From: Fallopia convolvulus
Lineage: Eukaryota > Streptophyta > Magnoliopsida > Caryophyllales > Polygonaceae
DNA length: 64,000 nucleotides
Reading direction: 5' to 3'
Assembly (NCBI GenBank): GCA_964016875.1
Contig: OZ024724.1
Span: forward strand, 50,408,438-50,472,437
The translations under genes and the position numbers were made by a program. Below are positions 35,755 through 46,445 of this stretch, in pieces. Positions within the stretch are counted from its first letter, which is position 1. Each line of letters starts with the position of its first letter. The notes beneath the pieces were generated by a model that was given only the letters and a program-made list of their open reading frames with translations, was not told where the DNA came from and searched no databases.

Positions 35755-37674
35755 CTAAGCCACTGACTTAGTCAGGTCATCAAGCGCAATAGATAATTCA
35801 TGAACGTCAGCCTTTAGCGCAGTTTGACTTGATAAGAGTTGCCCAACCTTCTCAAGCAAATCCTGGTTCTGGCATTGTATATCAACCAGTAACTTCATGA
35901 TTGAACCAGGTTGAGAACCTTCCGTTATTTCAGCATTGATGCCCAAGTCAGCATCTTCCATCTCAGCATCAGAAACAACATCCTTGCCTGCATCCCTTGA
36001 CACCCATTGATCATTAACCAGTTTGTAGCCCATTTTGCGAACGATGTTAGAGTTTAGGTGACGGACGTGTTCTACTTCTTCATCAGCCTCATAAACCTCA
36101 TGATATTGAAGCACCTTCTTGATGATTGAGCAGTAGGGAAGAGCATGTCGAGGAATGTCCTTGACAGATTCCATGTGGAGAAGCAACAATCTAGCAAAGT
36201 TAATAGGTTCCTTGTTGAGAATTTTATCCATGACAAGAATGTCTTATATCATAGCAGCGCTCCTCTTTTGCTCTCGGGGAATCAGGTTACTGATAACCCA
36301 AGTAAATAGAACCTTCCTCTTGGCACACATAGAGTTGGTGGCAAAGGAATCACCTTCAACATTATCGACCTGTGTGACCTTCTTGAGCAACTCAGCTGAA
36401 TCAACTTCCTTAGGCCACGCACCTGTATGGTATTTAGCAAATCCCTTGTGTGGTACTTTCAGAAGAATGGCTAACTCCATGCTCGACAGTGTAAATTTTA
36501 TCCATTAAGCTCATAATGACCCATGGTCGTCTTTTCTATGTCCTCTACAGTCAATGACCTGTAGAATTTCCTTACCAACCCAGGGTTAAACTTCTCTTCC
36601 TCATGAAACAGATGATCCCAGCCTTGATCTGACAGCAACTCAGAAACACCATTTAAACCTGTTGACTCGATGAACTCATAGTCCATGATGAGTTCCTTAA
36701 CGAATTCACGCTCAACCATATTACCTCCTTCACCTTTAATTTCCCCAGCAGACTTTTTAGGTTTCCCACTCGCAGCCAAACGTCCACTTGACCTAGTGGG
36801 TGCCCTTTTACTCCTTTTGGACCTCACAGTTTTCTTAGACATCACTGAGTCTCCACCCTCGGATCCAACAGGTGTAGGAGTTGATTCTCTACCCCTTTTC
36901 CATGTAACCTTAGCACTAGACCCCCTAGTCTTTGGCTTTGTTTTCTCCTTTGTGATCATCACATCATCCTCATCGAATTTTTCAAACTCAAATAACTGCT
37001 TAGCAATCTCTTCTTTTGATTTTTGTCTAGATGACGACGCAACAGATTTCAAAAGAGAAAGCTTAGGATCACTGGGAGTACCTTGTTCAGAGTCATCTTG
37101 ACCTTCGATATTCAGTGGCAAAAGAGGTGAATCGGGGTTGCCAATGGGGTCGATCACCTTGCTTGGGTCAACGACTTGTTTAGGGTCATCGACTTGAGCG
37201 TCTGTTCCCGCCAAATGCACAATAGTCGTTGCTTCCGTGGTGATTGGTTCTGAATTCTTTTCATGAGACTCCATGGCCTCGATTGATTTCACTACCTCCT
37301 GAACAGAATTGAAATCTCCTTGCATGCATTGACTCAGTCTCATCTTGCCCATTCTCTGCGGGTTTTGAAGAATTGGGCAGAGATTTATGTGGAGATGGGG
37401 GGTTCTCTGTTGAGATTTGAGTGGGAGGGTTTTCTTGAGGATTGGGAAGAGATTCGGTGGGATTAAGAGAGGATTGGCCTGGTTCTTGAGTTGGATTGAT
37501 TTGAGGGCCTTCGAGCAACAATGGTGAGGCGGGTTTGTTGGCGGTTTGAATGGCTACTAAGAGCTGAGCCAGGGTTTGAGGATCAACCACTTTCCCAAGA
37601 TTGAGAGCGAGGGTTCGTGGAGTTTCAGTGCCACAAATGGGGGATGAGGGGTTGGGGTTAGGGCTTGAAGCCAT
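35755..37674 (-). pseudogene. Copia 3 3' ORF (envelope-like / plant transposon protein type), broken
   Basis: Four ORF pieces read in order on the minus strand: 37674-37261, 37352-36498, 36480-36244 and 36231-35755. They join through a frameshift near 37325, a second near 36490, and one in-frame TAA at 36244-36246, for a total of about 640 codons. The N-terminus is Pro/Ser/Asn-rich, followed by a basic, acidic-patched region (KKTVRSKRSKRAPTRSSGRL). The middle (LVRKFYRSLTVEDI, GAWPKEVDSAELL, VLFTWVISNLIPREQKR, DKILNKEPINFARLLLLHM) resembles the conserved 'putative plant transposon protein' domain found in retroelement 3' ORFs. The C-terminus is a likely coiled coil (DLLEKVGQLLSSQTALKADV). The function of such ORFs is unknown. 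No transmembrane segment is evident, so I do not call it a true envelope. Confidence 0.7.
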
Positions 37675-37753
37675 TGATGAAGAAAGGTTGAAGCTTTTTA
37701 GGAGAGAAAGGGTTTTGCAGAGAGATTGAGAAGAGCAAGAGAGCGAGATAATG

Positions 37754-37794
<41 letters not shown>

Positions 37795-37850
37795 GTACCT
37801 TTAACCAAAATCCCTCTCCTTATTTATTCTTGAATTGTAGTTGATTAGAT
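37675..37850 (-). promoter_or_regulatory. CT-rich, promoter-like leader of the Copia 3 3' ORF
   Basis: Reading toward the ORF on the minus strand, an AT-rich TATA-like stretch (AATAAATAAGG, about 37818-37828) is followed by a (CT)n tract at about 37757-37797. A pyrimidine-rich leader then runs into a good context ATG (catcaATGGC). This looks like a plant gene 5' UTR rather than retroelement spacer. Confidence 0.45.
37757..37797. repeat. (GA)n microsatellite
   Basis: About 40 bp of GA dinucleotide with two interruptions, lying in the leader of the Copia 3 3' ORF. Confidence 0.95.
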
Positions 37851-38464
37851 AAAAACTAGATCTTCCCAAGATCTTTAATCAATGGAACTGAAAAGGCAAT
37901 TTCCTTTGGCAAAAAGATTTCCAGATTTTTGAAAAGATGCCGTTGGAGAAAGGTGATTCTTGTCTACTCTGAAACTGACGTTCTCAACTTGTTTTGCGTC
38001 AACCACTTAACCAACAAATTTTCCAGAAAACTGACATTCCTCATGTAATGCACAGTCACTAACCTCACTCAACTTGTCAACATCCATTGAGAAGAGAATA
38101 TGTCTGGTTCTTTGGAGTTTTGCACGGGGGTGCCAAATAGAACCAGGGGAAATAATTTATGTGGATTTTTCTATCAAGTAGATAAGTCTCTGTTTATATC
38201 AACCGTCATTTGTGCTTTTATTGAGGGATAGGAATATCAGGTTTAGACTCTTTTGGGCTCATAGAATGGTTTCAATATGCACTTAATACATAACTCAAGA
38301 AGCAATGTGTGAAGACATTATGATGTGCATGGTTCATGAGTATGTAACAAGGAAGCATTCAATTTTAACACCTCAAGATCATAAAACTTTTGAATTAGAA
38401 ATAGATCATCAAATCTAGCCAATCATTGAGGGAAAATAAATGGGAAATAGATTAGTTTAGGGAA

Positions 38465-39201
38465 ATCATATCTAGCTCCATGCGGAACTGTACGAAGGGT
38501 TCACGATGGAGAGCCTTAGTGAATATGTCAGCACGTTGTTCACTTGTCCGACAAAATTCCATGGTCACTAACCCTTTCTCAACACAATCACGAAAAAAGT
38601 GATGACGAATCTCAATATGCTTGGTTTGTGAGTGTTGTACACGATTCTTTGAGATGTTGATGGCGCTTGTATTGTCACATAGAATAGGTATGCCATCATA
38701 CTTTAAACCAAAGTCATGGAGTTGTTGCTTGAGCCATAGAAGTTAGGTGAAACACGCGACATCGACAATGTACTCAGCTTCTGCAGTAGAGAGAGCAACT
38801 GAATTTTGCTTCTTGGATCCCCATGACACGAGACATGGTCCAAGGAATTGAGCCATCCCAGAAGTACTCTTACGATCAACCTTGTTCTCAACAAAATCAG
38901 TGTTCGTGTACCCGACTAGACCAAAGTCACAAGAGGTTGGGTACCATAAGCACAAATCATCAGAACCTTTGAGATACCTTAGGATTCTCTTAACAACCTT
39001 GAGATGAGATTCTCTTGGATTAGATTGAAATCTAGCACATAAGCAAACGCTAAACATGATATCCGGTCTACTTGTCGTGAGGTATAGTAGAGAACTTATA
39101 ATACCTTGATACAAAGTTTGGTCAACCTTCTTTTCATTCTCATCTTTTCCTAAAGAAGTGGTGGGAGAGATAGGTGTATGAAAGGATTTTGACTTATCCA
39201 A
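38465..39201 (-). pseudogene. Copia 3 RNase H
   Basis: The minus strand encodes the copia RNase H. It starts with HTPISPTTSLGKDENEKKVD and YLTTSRPDIMFSVCLCARFQ, then VVKRILRYLKG and VALSTAEAEYI. After a frame change and stop near 38743 come PILCDNTSAINIS, TKHIEIRHHFF and the tail TSEQRADIFTKAL. The catalytic-type Asp and Glu in the AEAEY and CDN blocks are retained, but the frame is broken. Confidence 0.88.
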
Positions 39202-39255
39202 GTCAAACTTCTTGACACACTCCCTAAGGTACTTTTGTTGATGTACTCTTGTACC

Positions 39256-41279
39256 CTAACTTCCTTGAACAACTTGAAGTCCTAGAAAGAACTTAAGTTC
39301 ACCAACCATACTCATTTCTAATTCACTGGCCACGAGGTTAGCTAAATTCTTCATAAGTTTATTATTTGTAGAACCGAAGATAATGTCGTCAACGTAGACT
39401 TGCACAACCAGAGTGTGCTTTCCCTTTTTAAGAAGAAAAAGAGTATTATCCACCTGTCCTCGAACATATCCGTGTTTGATGTTCATGTTTTTAGTCTAGT
39501 TTTTAGTATATTTCTTAATATGTTTAGTTTAGTTTTAGTAGTTTTTAGGGTTAGTTTTGTGTGTTTTTGGATAAGTTTGCATATTTTGGGAAAAGTATGG
39601 AAGTTACTCCGTTTTGTGTCTTTATATAGGTTTTTGAGCAAAAAGAAGCGCTTTTTGAGCTGAGCTGAAGTGTTGTGGTGGAGGTCGGAAGAACATGAAG
39701 ATAAGGAAGAAATTTCATGAGAAGATCAAGTCGAATTTCAAGTTTAAGTCAAGAAAAGACGAAGAAAAGCCAAATCCCAGGCTCGTTAACGATCATGTGA
39801 AGGTCGTTAACGAGGCTTAGAGATAGAATTTTTCGAGTGGATTTTGTAATTTATACCGACCCTGTGCGGGGTCGTTAACATTAGCTCCGTATCGGTAGGA
39901 TTTTAACTGATTTTAGGGTTGTTATATCTTATATCTTTTATCTTGTTATCTTTAGTAGAGTAAGTTTTTATCTTTCAGGCTTTTGAATAGATAGTTTCTT
40001 AGTATAAATACCCTTATTCTAAACCTAGAAGGGGGTGGACGATATTATTGGAGAGCCGATATTTTGAGGGACGAGAAGACGAGGAGAAGATAACGAGGAG
40101 GTTCGATCGATCGAGAGAATTAGGATAGTTAGTCGAAATTTCTCATCGGTATTGTTATGTGTTTTCGGTTTCTACAGGATATTGTAGGACAATATTTTAC
40201 TTATTAATTTCATGCATGTTTGGTTTTTGTTTTCTATGTTTTCTCTTATTGAAGTTGTTTTCCTTATTATGAGTAGTGAGTAGTTTTCTTATCTAGGGTC
40301 GGGGTTGAAACCCGACATAGTTATGCATGTTTGATGAGTAAGTTAATGTTTTGAATGCCTTTTATCTATTCTTATTGCTTTTTGAGTTTATGCTTAGACG
40401 ATAGTCGAGGTAATTTGAGTTCTCAATTTGATCGAAAGAGAAAGTTGTTAAATTGAAGGTTGATATTGTTTGATTACGAAAGTTTTGAGCTTTGGATCCA
40501 AAACAAGTGATTGAGTGAATTAATTTATGAGAATTAATTGATTTGCTTGATAATTAGCGAAAGTTGATGAATTTATCTTTTTAAAGGCATGATCTTTATC
40601 TTCTTATGAGTTTATATGCATGGCTATGTTATGGTAACCCTTGTCCTAGGTCTTTTATTTTATAAGGTTTATCATTCGTAATATTCGTTATCGAGTTCCT
40701 TTGCATCGGTACCGAACCTATGTTTTAGATTGTTCGTTATTTTGTATTCGTATTTTTCCCAGGTTCGTTAATGACCCTGACAAGGTCATTAACGAGGTTG
40801 GTCGTGTGTGCCTGTTTTGCTTGTTTTTCCTGTATTTAGTAGTTGATAGACAAACAATCGTGCTTCCCGTGGAACGATCCTGACTTCGCTATACTCAGCG
40901 GGGTCTTGACTATAAATTTATTTGTTGTCAAGAATATACCCTCTCAACAGTGAAGTAGCAAGAACTGAGAGAGCATGTCATACCAAGCTCGTGGTGCTTG
41001 CTTCAACCCATAAAGTGCCTTGTCGAGTTTGAATACATGATCCGGGTGGATGATGTCTTCGAAGCCTGGGGTTTGCTCTACGAAAACTTCTTCTTTAGGA
41101 AAGCCATTCAGAAAGGCAGTCTTAACATCCATTTGTTGAAGCTTGAATCCATGATGAGCTGAATAAGCAATCAAGAGACGAATTGCCTCTAGACATGCTA
41201 CAGGAGCTAATGTCTCATCATAATCAATCCCTTCTTGTTGGTTATACTCTTTAACCACAAGTCTTGTTTTGTTTCTCAC
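39256..41279 (-). pseudogene. Copia 3 reverse transcriptase, split by a solo LTR
   Basis: The N-terminal half lies at 41279-40950 (RLVVKEYNQQEGIDYDETLAPVA, cut here to its landmarks RLVVKEYNQQ and DYDETLAPVA; then MDVKTAFLNG and LYGLKQAPRAWYD). The C-terminal half lies at 39476-39256 (GYVRGQVDNTLFLLKKG, VQVYVDDIIFGSTN). The YVDD polymerase motif is intact. The solo LTR at 39477-40949 interrupts between FLLLH and GYVRG; removing it restores normal spacing. Additional linker sequence 5' of the RT (41415-41900) is acidic and partly open. Confidence 0.92.
39477..40949 (+). mobile_element. solo LTR (gypsy-type), copy 2, in Copia 3
   Basis: A 1473-bp unit, plus-strand start TGATGTTCATGTTTTTAG and end CCCTCTCAACA. 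It belongs to the same family as 26846-28332 but lies in the opposite orientation. The flanks GTGTT (39472-39476) and GTGAA (40950-40954) are a diverged 5-bp duplication. The terminal block 'ctcagcggggtcttgac' is shared. Foldback motifs occur at 39782-39815, 39853-39879 and 40764-40795 (for example GGTCGTTAACGAG and its inverse). Confidence 0.87.
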
Positions 41280-41414
41280 AACGTTTCCAGAATCATCAAG
41301 CTTATTTCTGTATACCCAACGTGTTCCAATAACAGTTTTGTCTTTGGGTCGTGGATTTAGGTGTCAAACCTTGTTTCTCTGAAATTGATGAAGTTCTTCT
41401 TGCATAGCACACAC

Positions 41415-42767
41415 CTAATCAGGATCTTTTAGGGCTTGATCCACGTTCTTGGGTTCCATGATAGAAAGAAATGCGTTGAAGGCAGATAAATTCTGAAGTG
41501 AAGAACGTGTTTGAACACCTTTTGAGTAATCAGAGATGATGTTGGTTACTAGGTGAGCATCTTTTTGCTGATAGTTCAACTGAAGCTGAGTGAGGTCAAC
41601 CACCTCACTATTATGACCGTGCTCAGTGTTAGAATTATCTGTCTCTATGGCTTCTTCACTTGGATCATAACAACATCATCAGAATCTTCATTTTCTTCTG
41701 CCTCTTCCAAAGCAGGCATATCAGAATTATCTGCGTCGTTCACCTGTTTTGGGTTGTCAACTACAAGATTTCGTACAATCTCAACAACTTGATCTCCAGA
41801 CTCATCACAAAGATGAAAACCTATATCTCCTTCATCGTTTTCTTCAATAGAGCTTCCTCCCATTGTTTTCTCATCAAACACAACATGAACACCGTTTTTC
41901 TACTTTCCTTGTTCGCTTATTGAAGACTTTATAGGCTTTGCTATGTTAAGAGTAGCCCACAAAAGTTCCTTCATCACTTCTAGTGTCCATCTTGCCTAGA
42001 TTATCCTTGTCGTTGTTGTGCACAAAACATCTACAACCAAACGTCCTTAGGTGGGCGACGTTCTATTTTCTTCCTCTCAACAACTCATAGGGTGTCTTCC
42101 CCAGAAGAGGACGTACCATAGCTCTATTCAGCACATAACAAGCAACATTGATAGGTTCACCCTAGAAATTCCTTGGTAGACCACTCGAGATCATCAGAGT
42201 TCTCAACATATCCTCCAAAGTACGATTCTTTCTCTCTACTACACCATTCTGTTGAGGAGTTCTTGGGGCTGAAAAATTGTGACCTACACCATTCTCTTTG
42301 CAAAAGTCCAGAAACTAAGCATTTTCAAATTCAGTGCCATGATCAAATCAGATTGAAACCGAAGGTACTACAAGCACTTTTTTGTTAACTTCCTCCACGC
42401 ACTGAATTCTTCGAATACCTGGTCTTTAGAGGACAAGAAAAACACCCAAGTATACCGTGAAAAGTCATCAACAATAACATAGACATATCTGTTACCTCCT
42501 CAACTTTTCACACGCATAGGTCCACAAAGATCCATATGAATTAATTCTAAAGGGTTTAGATGTACTTACCTCCTTTTTCGATTGAAAAGAAGATCTAACT
42601 TGTTTCCCTTTCACACAAGCTTGACAAATTTCATACTTGTTTGGATCAACCTTATGTAATCCACGTACCAATTGCTGATTGTGAAGTTTGTTGATAAGTT
42701 GTAGACTCGCATGACCAAACCTGTTGTGCCAGAGGTTGGAAACGTCTTCGATCACTTGAAAACACAA
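41415..42767 (-). pseudogene. Copia 3 GAG-pre-integrase and integrase
   Basis: GAG-pre-integrase is at about 42750-42580 (LWHNRFGHASLQLINKLHNQ, then YEICQACVKGKQVRSSF, the His-Cys zinc finger). The integrase core follows in broken frames to about 41900; on the minus strand it includes the '...TPQQNGVVERKNRT'-type region at about 42230. An acidic linker follows at 41881-41645. Stops and frameshifts throughout. Confidence 0.85.
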
Positions 42768-43078
42768 CTTTTATTCATGCAAGAGCCAGGGAAAAACTTT
42801 ATAAAGATTGTTCTCATAAGTTCCCTTCAAAAGAGTCTTAAAACATCAATTACTTGACATCCATGAGAATAAAAAACTACTTTATAGAGATTGTTAGCAC
42901 ATAGTTGGGAAACACTTAAAAGATTGTATCTAAGACCCTTGACATAACTGAAGTTGTTGACACAAAAGTTCTTAGATATTCTTACCTTTCCAATACCTAC
43001 GACTTGTCCCTTACTATTATTACCGAAGGTGATGTTGCTACCTTTTTGTTGATGAAGTGAGATGAATGACTCAACGCT

Positions 43079-44159
43079 TCATGTCATATGAGTTGAACAA
43101 GCACTATCGAAGAACAAGGGACTGCTTTCTCTCACTTCATTCTCTTTTGGAGCATCTATATCCATGAGACACACTTCTCTTTGTTGACTTGCCTTATTTT
43201 CAGCATCGGAATCATCCCAAGTAGCCAACAAAGCGCTTTTGTCTCCTTCTGACTTCCTCTTGACACAATTTCTTGCAAAGTGTCCTTTTCTTGAACAATG
43301 ATAACATATCACTTCCTTCATGTCTCTGGCAGGTTTTGTTCCTCTAGATGGAGTCTTACTGTTGCGATTTCAAATCCTTTTCATGGCTCTTGAAATGAAT
43401 GCAACTTCCTCGTCACCGTCAACTTGATCATCATCACCTTGTGCCAGATCGAAGGCCCTTTAAACTTTCAAGGCAATGTTCTTAACCTTGTTGGTTTCGA
43501 TGTGATCATCTCGTCTTTGCTTTTATCCTCCATACATAGTCAACTTTCCTATGACATCTTCTAAGGTGAGTGACTTAATCTCACTATTGGTTACCAGAGC
43601 AGCAACAACTTCATTCCATTTTGCAATCAACCCTTGGATCAACTTGCTAACCTGCTTCCATTGAGAAAGATCTTTATCAAGAGACTCAAGTTGGCTAATC
43701 ACAGCTTGAAATCTTGAGTGATAATCACCCAAGGATTCATTCTTTTCTTGACTCATTCCTTCATACTCCCTTTCTAGAGCAGTGATGCAATCCTTCTTCA
43801 CATCATCATTTCCTTGGTGGAGCCTCTTGAGAGCATCCCAAATTTGCTTAATTAGTTGTCTTGTACTGGACAACCTTCTTCAAGTCTCCAGGGGTTAGAG
43901 CATGATGAAGAACCTTCTTAGCACGAGCGTTCTTCTCTAGCTTCTTGTACTCAACATCACCATAGTCCTCCTTCTTTTTCTCTTCCTTTCCATCAACAGT
44001 GAGAAAAGTTTCAAGACCCATCTCGATAACCTTCCAGAGTTGTCCGTCGAGTTAGCAAATATGGGTCTCCATTTGCTCGACCCACCAATCATACTCACCA
44101 GCTTTGAGCACTGGTGACTTCCAAAACGAATCATTGATTGTTGTGTTTGTCGAAGTCAT
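43079..44159 (-). pseudogene. Copia 3 gag and protease start
   Basis: The minus-strand ATG at 44159 opens a typical copia gag (MTSTNTTINDSF, then EYDWWVEQME). After stops comes the UBN2-type gag core at 43873-43523 (TRQLIKQIWDALKRLHQG, DYHSRFQAVISQLESL, LIQGLIAKWNEVVAAL). The zinc knuckle CYHCSRKGHFARNC lies at about 43305-43265. The aspartic protease begins at about 43115 with FFDSACSTHMT (normally LDSGCS.HMT). Broken by several stops. Confidence 0.9.
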
Positions 44160-44202
44160 ATTTCTTGTAAAACAACAAGTACTAAAACAAATCTAGAGAC
44201 AA

Positions 44203-44217
44203 GGCTCTGATACCAAC
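44203..44217 (-). other. Copia 3 primer-binding site
   Basis: The minus strand reads GTTGGTATCAGAGCC immediately inside the 5' LTR, complementary to the 3' end of initiator Met-tRNA. Confidence 0.93.
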
Positions 44218-44991
44218 TGTAGGATCGTTAATACGTCTAGGTTGTCGACCTTAACTAAGTCGTCAACCTCTTAAGTAAAAGTAGCGGAAATAAAATACAA
44301 GAAAGACTTATTTGGACACGATCTTTTTTATAGTGGAAACACTTGATTGATGAACTCTATCAACCAAATGTGAAAACCACTGATCCCTTCCAAGTTCTCG
44401 CTTGGAAGGATAAAATACGTAGCTTGCTTTATCGATCTTTTGGATTGTTTATAAGAACACCCTGGATCTAGACCTACTTCCCAAGCACTCTAGAATTCGT
44501 TGTGAACCGAGTAACTACAACCCTGGCTTCAACTTGTCTAGCTAGCCTACGTCTCTCGAACTCTTGTTTTATTTTCCTTCGTTACACAAATATGGAGTAT
44601 GAGTTCGTGAGTATTCTAACCTAAAGCCTTAGCTTAAATACACACAAACTAGGTCAGATAAAAGAGAATAACATCTTCAATCCGGTTATGGCAAGATATT
44701 ATTTCTATTATCCTTACAAAATCATCATAAACATATAAAAGGATTACAATAAAAACGGCTTAGAGCAAAGGCAATAATCGGCTAACAATATAATCCTCAT
44801 GAGAACTTTTCTAAAACAAGATTATACTATCCAAATTCCAAAGATCTCACGCGTCTTCAAGATCTTCGAGATTTGCCTTCAACACGCGTCGCCGACCTGA
44901 CTGATGTTGGCGAATCTGTTTAAAGACTCGAGGTCGTTCACGTGGTGGACGTTTGGAACCATCAAAATCAAAGCCTCTAGCTTTTCCAACA
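44218..44991 (-). repeat. Copia 3 5' LTR
   Basis: 774 bp. The plus-strand ends are TGTAGGATCGTTAATACG and ...gcttttccaaca. It is followed by the AGTTG target duplication. Confidence 0.93.
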
Positions 44992-44996
44992 AGTTG

Positions 44997-45873
44997 AATG
45001 CGAAAATTTAGAAAAGGTGAATTTAATTACCTAAGCCATTTAGATAGTTGGTTTGTCGATGCCAGAGTCAAGATCAACAATTGCATTTTCGGAATAAGAA
45101 AGACGAAGATTACAATACTGGTGTTGTAGGGCACCCATGGCAAGATACCTTGAAGAGAGAGAAAATAAATAATTAACACAAAAGCGGACAAACTAGAATT
45201 GAAGGAGTAAATCCAAAAAGAGGGTCAATTGCTTGAGCTCTACTAATCCTTCCTACTTGTGAGAGGAAGTAGGGCACAAGGCTAATTTGTGTTACTCTTT
45301 TTGGACGTATCTCTTCTCTATCCGCTCTTCTCCTTTGGATGTGTAGACTCGGCTGAGAAAGCCAACCCCTCCTGGTTGAAAAAGCCACCCCCTACTGGTT
45401 GAGAAAGCCATACCTTTTCGTCTTAGAAAGCCCTCCGACGGTGGCTTAGAAAGCCTTTGCCAAGGATTTTTTCTTGTCTCCTTCTTGTGTGCGAGGCTTT
45501 GAATGGCCACTGAATCGGTGGTTCTATCCACCCAACGAGCGAGAAGCTCTATCCACACAGTGGCTTGAAGGCCCAATCGACTAACGATTACTATCTCAAG
45601 AGAAGCCTTTCATTTTCGATTTCATTAGTTTGATCAATTGGCCCTCTGTCGTTGGCTTGCTCGTCGGAGCCGGGTTCATCGGCTTGTTTCGCTTGGCCTT
45701 CGCCACCATTGGTTTGCTGATTGTATCGCTAAGCACCCATGAAATTGAAACAAAAGAAAAACAAGAAGAAAATAAGAAAAGAGAAAAAGAAAATACTTGG
45801 GCCACAAGTTTAAAGAATTAAATAAAATAAAATAATATAACGACTTATATATTTTTTACAAAATAAATGCTCT
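44997..45873. other. flank of Copia 3; short repeats, no confident gene
   Basis: This should be the continuation of the sequence into which Copia 3 inserted, but no copia protein is recognisable. Around 45350-45450 the phrase 'ttgagaaagcca' recurs about five times with variable spacers. A 63-codon plus ORF at 45630 and a 69-codon minus ORF overlap in the same region, and neither is recognisable. Confidence 0.4.
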
Positions 45874-46045
45874 TCTTGCAGCACAAGTCCGATTTTTCTT
45901 GCGTTGGAAGTTTTGTTCTTACTTACGAGGCAAGTTAGCTCTACTTGCGTTGCAAGTACGGCTTATTTGCCTTGCAAGTTAAACTTACTTCTGTTGCAAG
46001 TATCTTTTACTTGCGATATAAGGTTGTAATTTCTGTTGCAGGACG
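45874..46045. repeat. eight 22-bp units with a dyad-symmetric core
   Basis: Units start at 45874, 45897, 45921, 45943, 45965, 45987, 46009 and 46031, so the last six steps are all exactly 22 bp except the 24-bp step before them. Each unit has a 15-bp core close to ACTTGCGTTGCAAGT (a perfect dyad with 6-bp arms and a GTT centre in unit 4) and a variable 7-bp spacer. The cores are conserved while the spacers are not. Confidence 0.88.
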
Positions 46046-46059
46046 GCTCACACTTAATG

Positions 46060-46445
46060 CATGTGTTGATTTTTCGAAGAGTCGGAGCGGTGGTCGACGT
46101 GTATCGGAACGAGTTGTATTAGGTCAGGTCACTTGGTGCTCTATGACTTCTGAAGATCCTTCATCTCGGTGGAGAGAACGTCAGTTGTCAATTTCGCACA
46201 CCCTCAGATTGGGTTGACCTGTTTACATGCGGCACTTTTTCTTTAGCGCTTTACTCACCCCGATTTCGATCTCCTTAGCTTGTCTTTTCGAGGATTTGTA
46301 CTTTTTTTAGTCGTCCCTGCTTGCCTTTGGGTGTTTGATATGTTAACCCTCTTAGCTGTTTTCGGCTTCCGTTTTTTAACGGTCTCTCAAACTACCATTC
46401 ATGTTTGGTACCCTGAATTTTTACTTTTATCAAAAAAAATAAATA
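46060..46445 (+). mobile_element. non-LTR retroelement 3' tail, copy 2
   Basis: Shares 'gctttactcaccccga', a T-rich middle, 'ctaccattcatgtttggtac' and a terminal 'ttttatcaaaaaaaataaat' with the copies at 4750-5085 and 55425-55625. No coding sequence was recognised. Confidence 0.6.

Larger units (their letters stand above)
34576..44991 (-). mobile_element. Copia 3: long Ty1/copia element with extra 3' ORF
   Basis: A complete but decayed 10.4-kb minus-strand element with two LTRs and the perfect 5-bp target duplication AGTTG (34571-34575 and 44992-44996). It has a Met-tRNA primer site and a purine tract (AAAAAGGGGGAATTTG on the minus strand, about 35347-35362). Internal order is gag, protease, integrase, RT, RNase H, then a 3' ORF of about 640 codons, the arrangement of the SIRE/Maximus copia lineage. 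A 1473-bp solo LTR splits its RT. By eye the LTRs differ at about 8 of the first 110 bases, so the insertion is old. Confidence 0.93.

Noticed and set aside
36685..37101. 138-codon plus-strand ORF
   Set aside because: It is the antisense shadow of the Copia 3 3' ORF, whose minus-strand frame has protein-like composition and continuity across neighbouring pieces.
35755..37674. True envelope glycoprotein gene in Copia 3
   Set aside because: No signal peptide, membrane anchor or glycoprotein-like cysteine pattern was evident. Only the position matches envelope-like ORFs.
45596..45821. Overlapping small ORFs on both strands with hydrophobic segments
   Set aside because: They are opposite readings of the same sequence, neither has a relative I recognise, and they lie next to repeats.
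45874..46045. CRISPR array
   Set aside because: Units of 22 bp with 7-bp spacers are far from CRISPR dimensions, and the sequence is from a plant nuclear genome.
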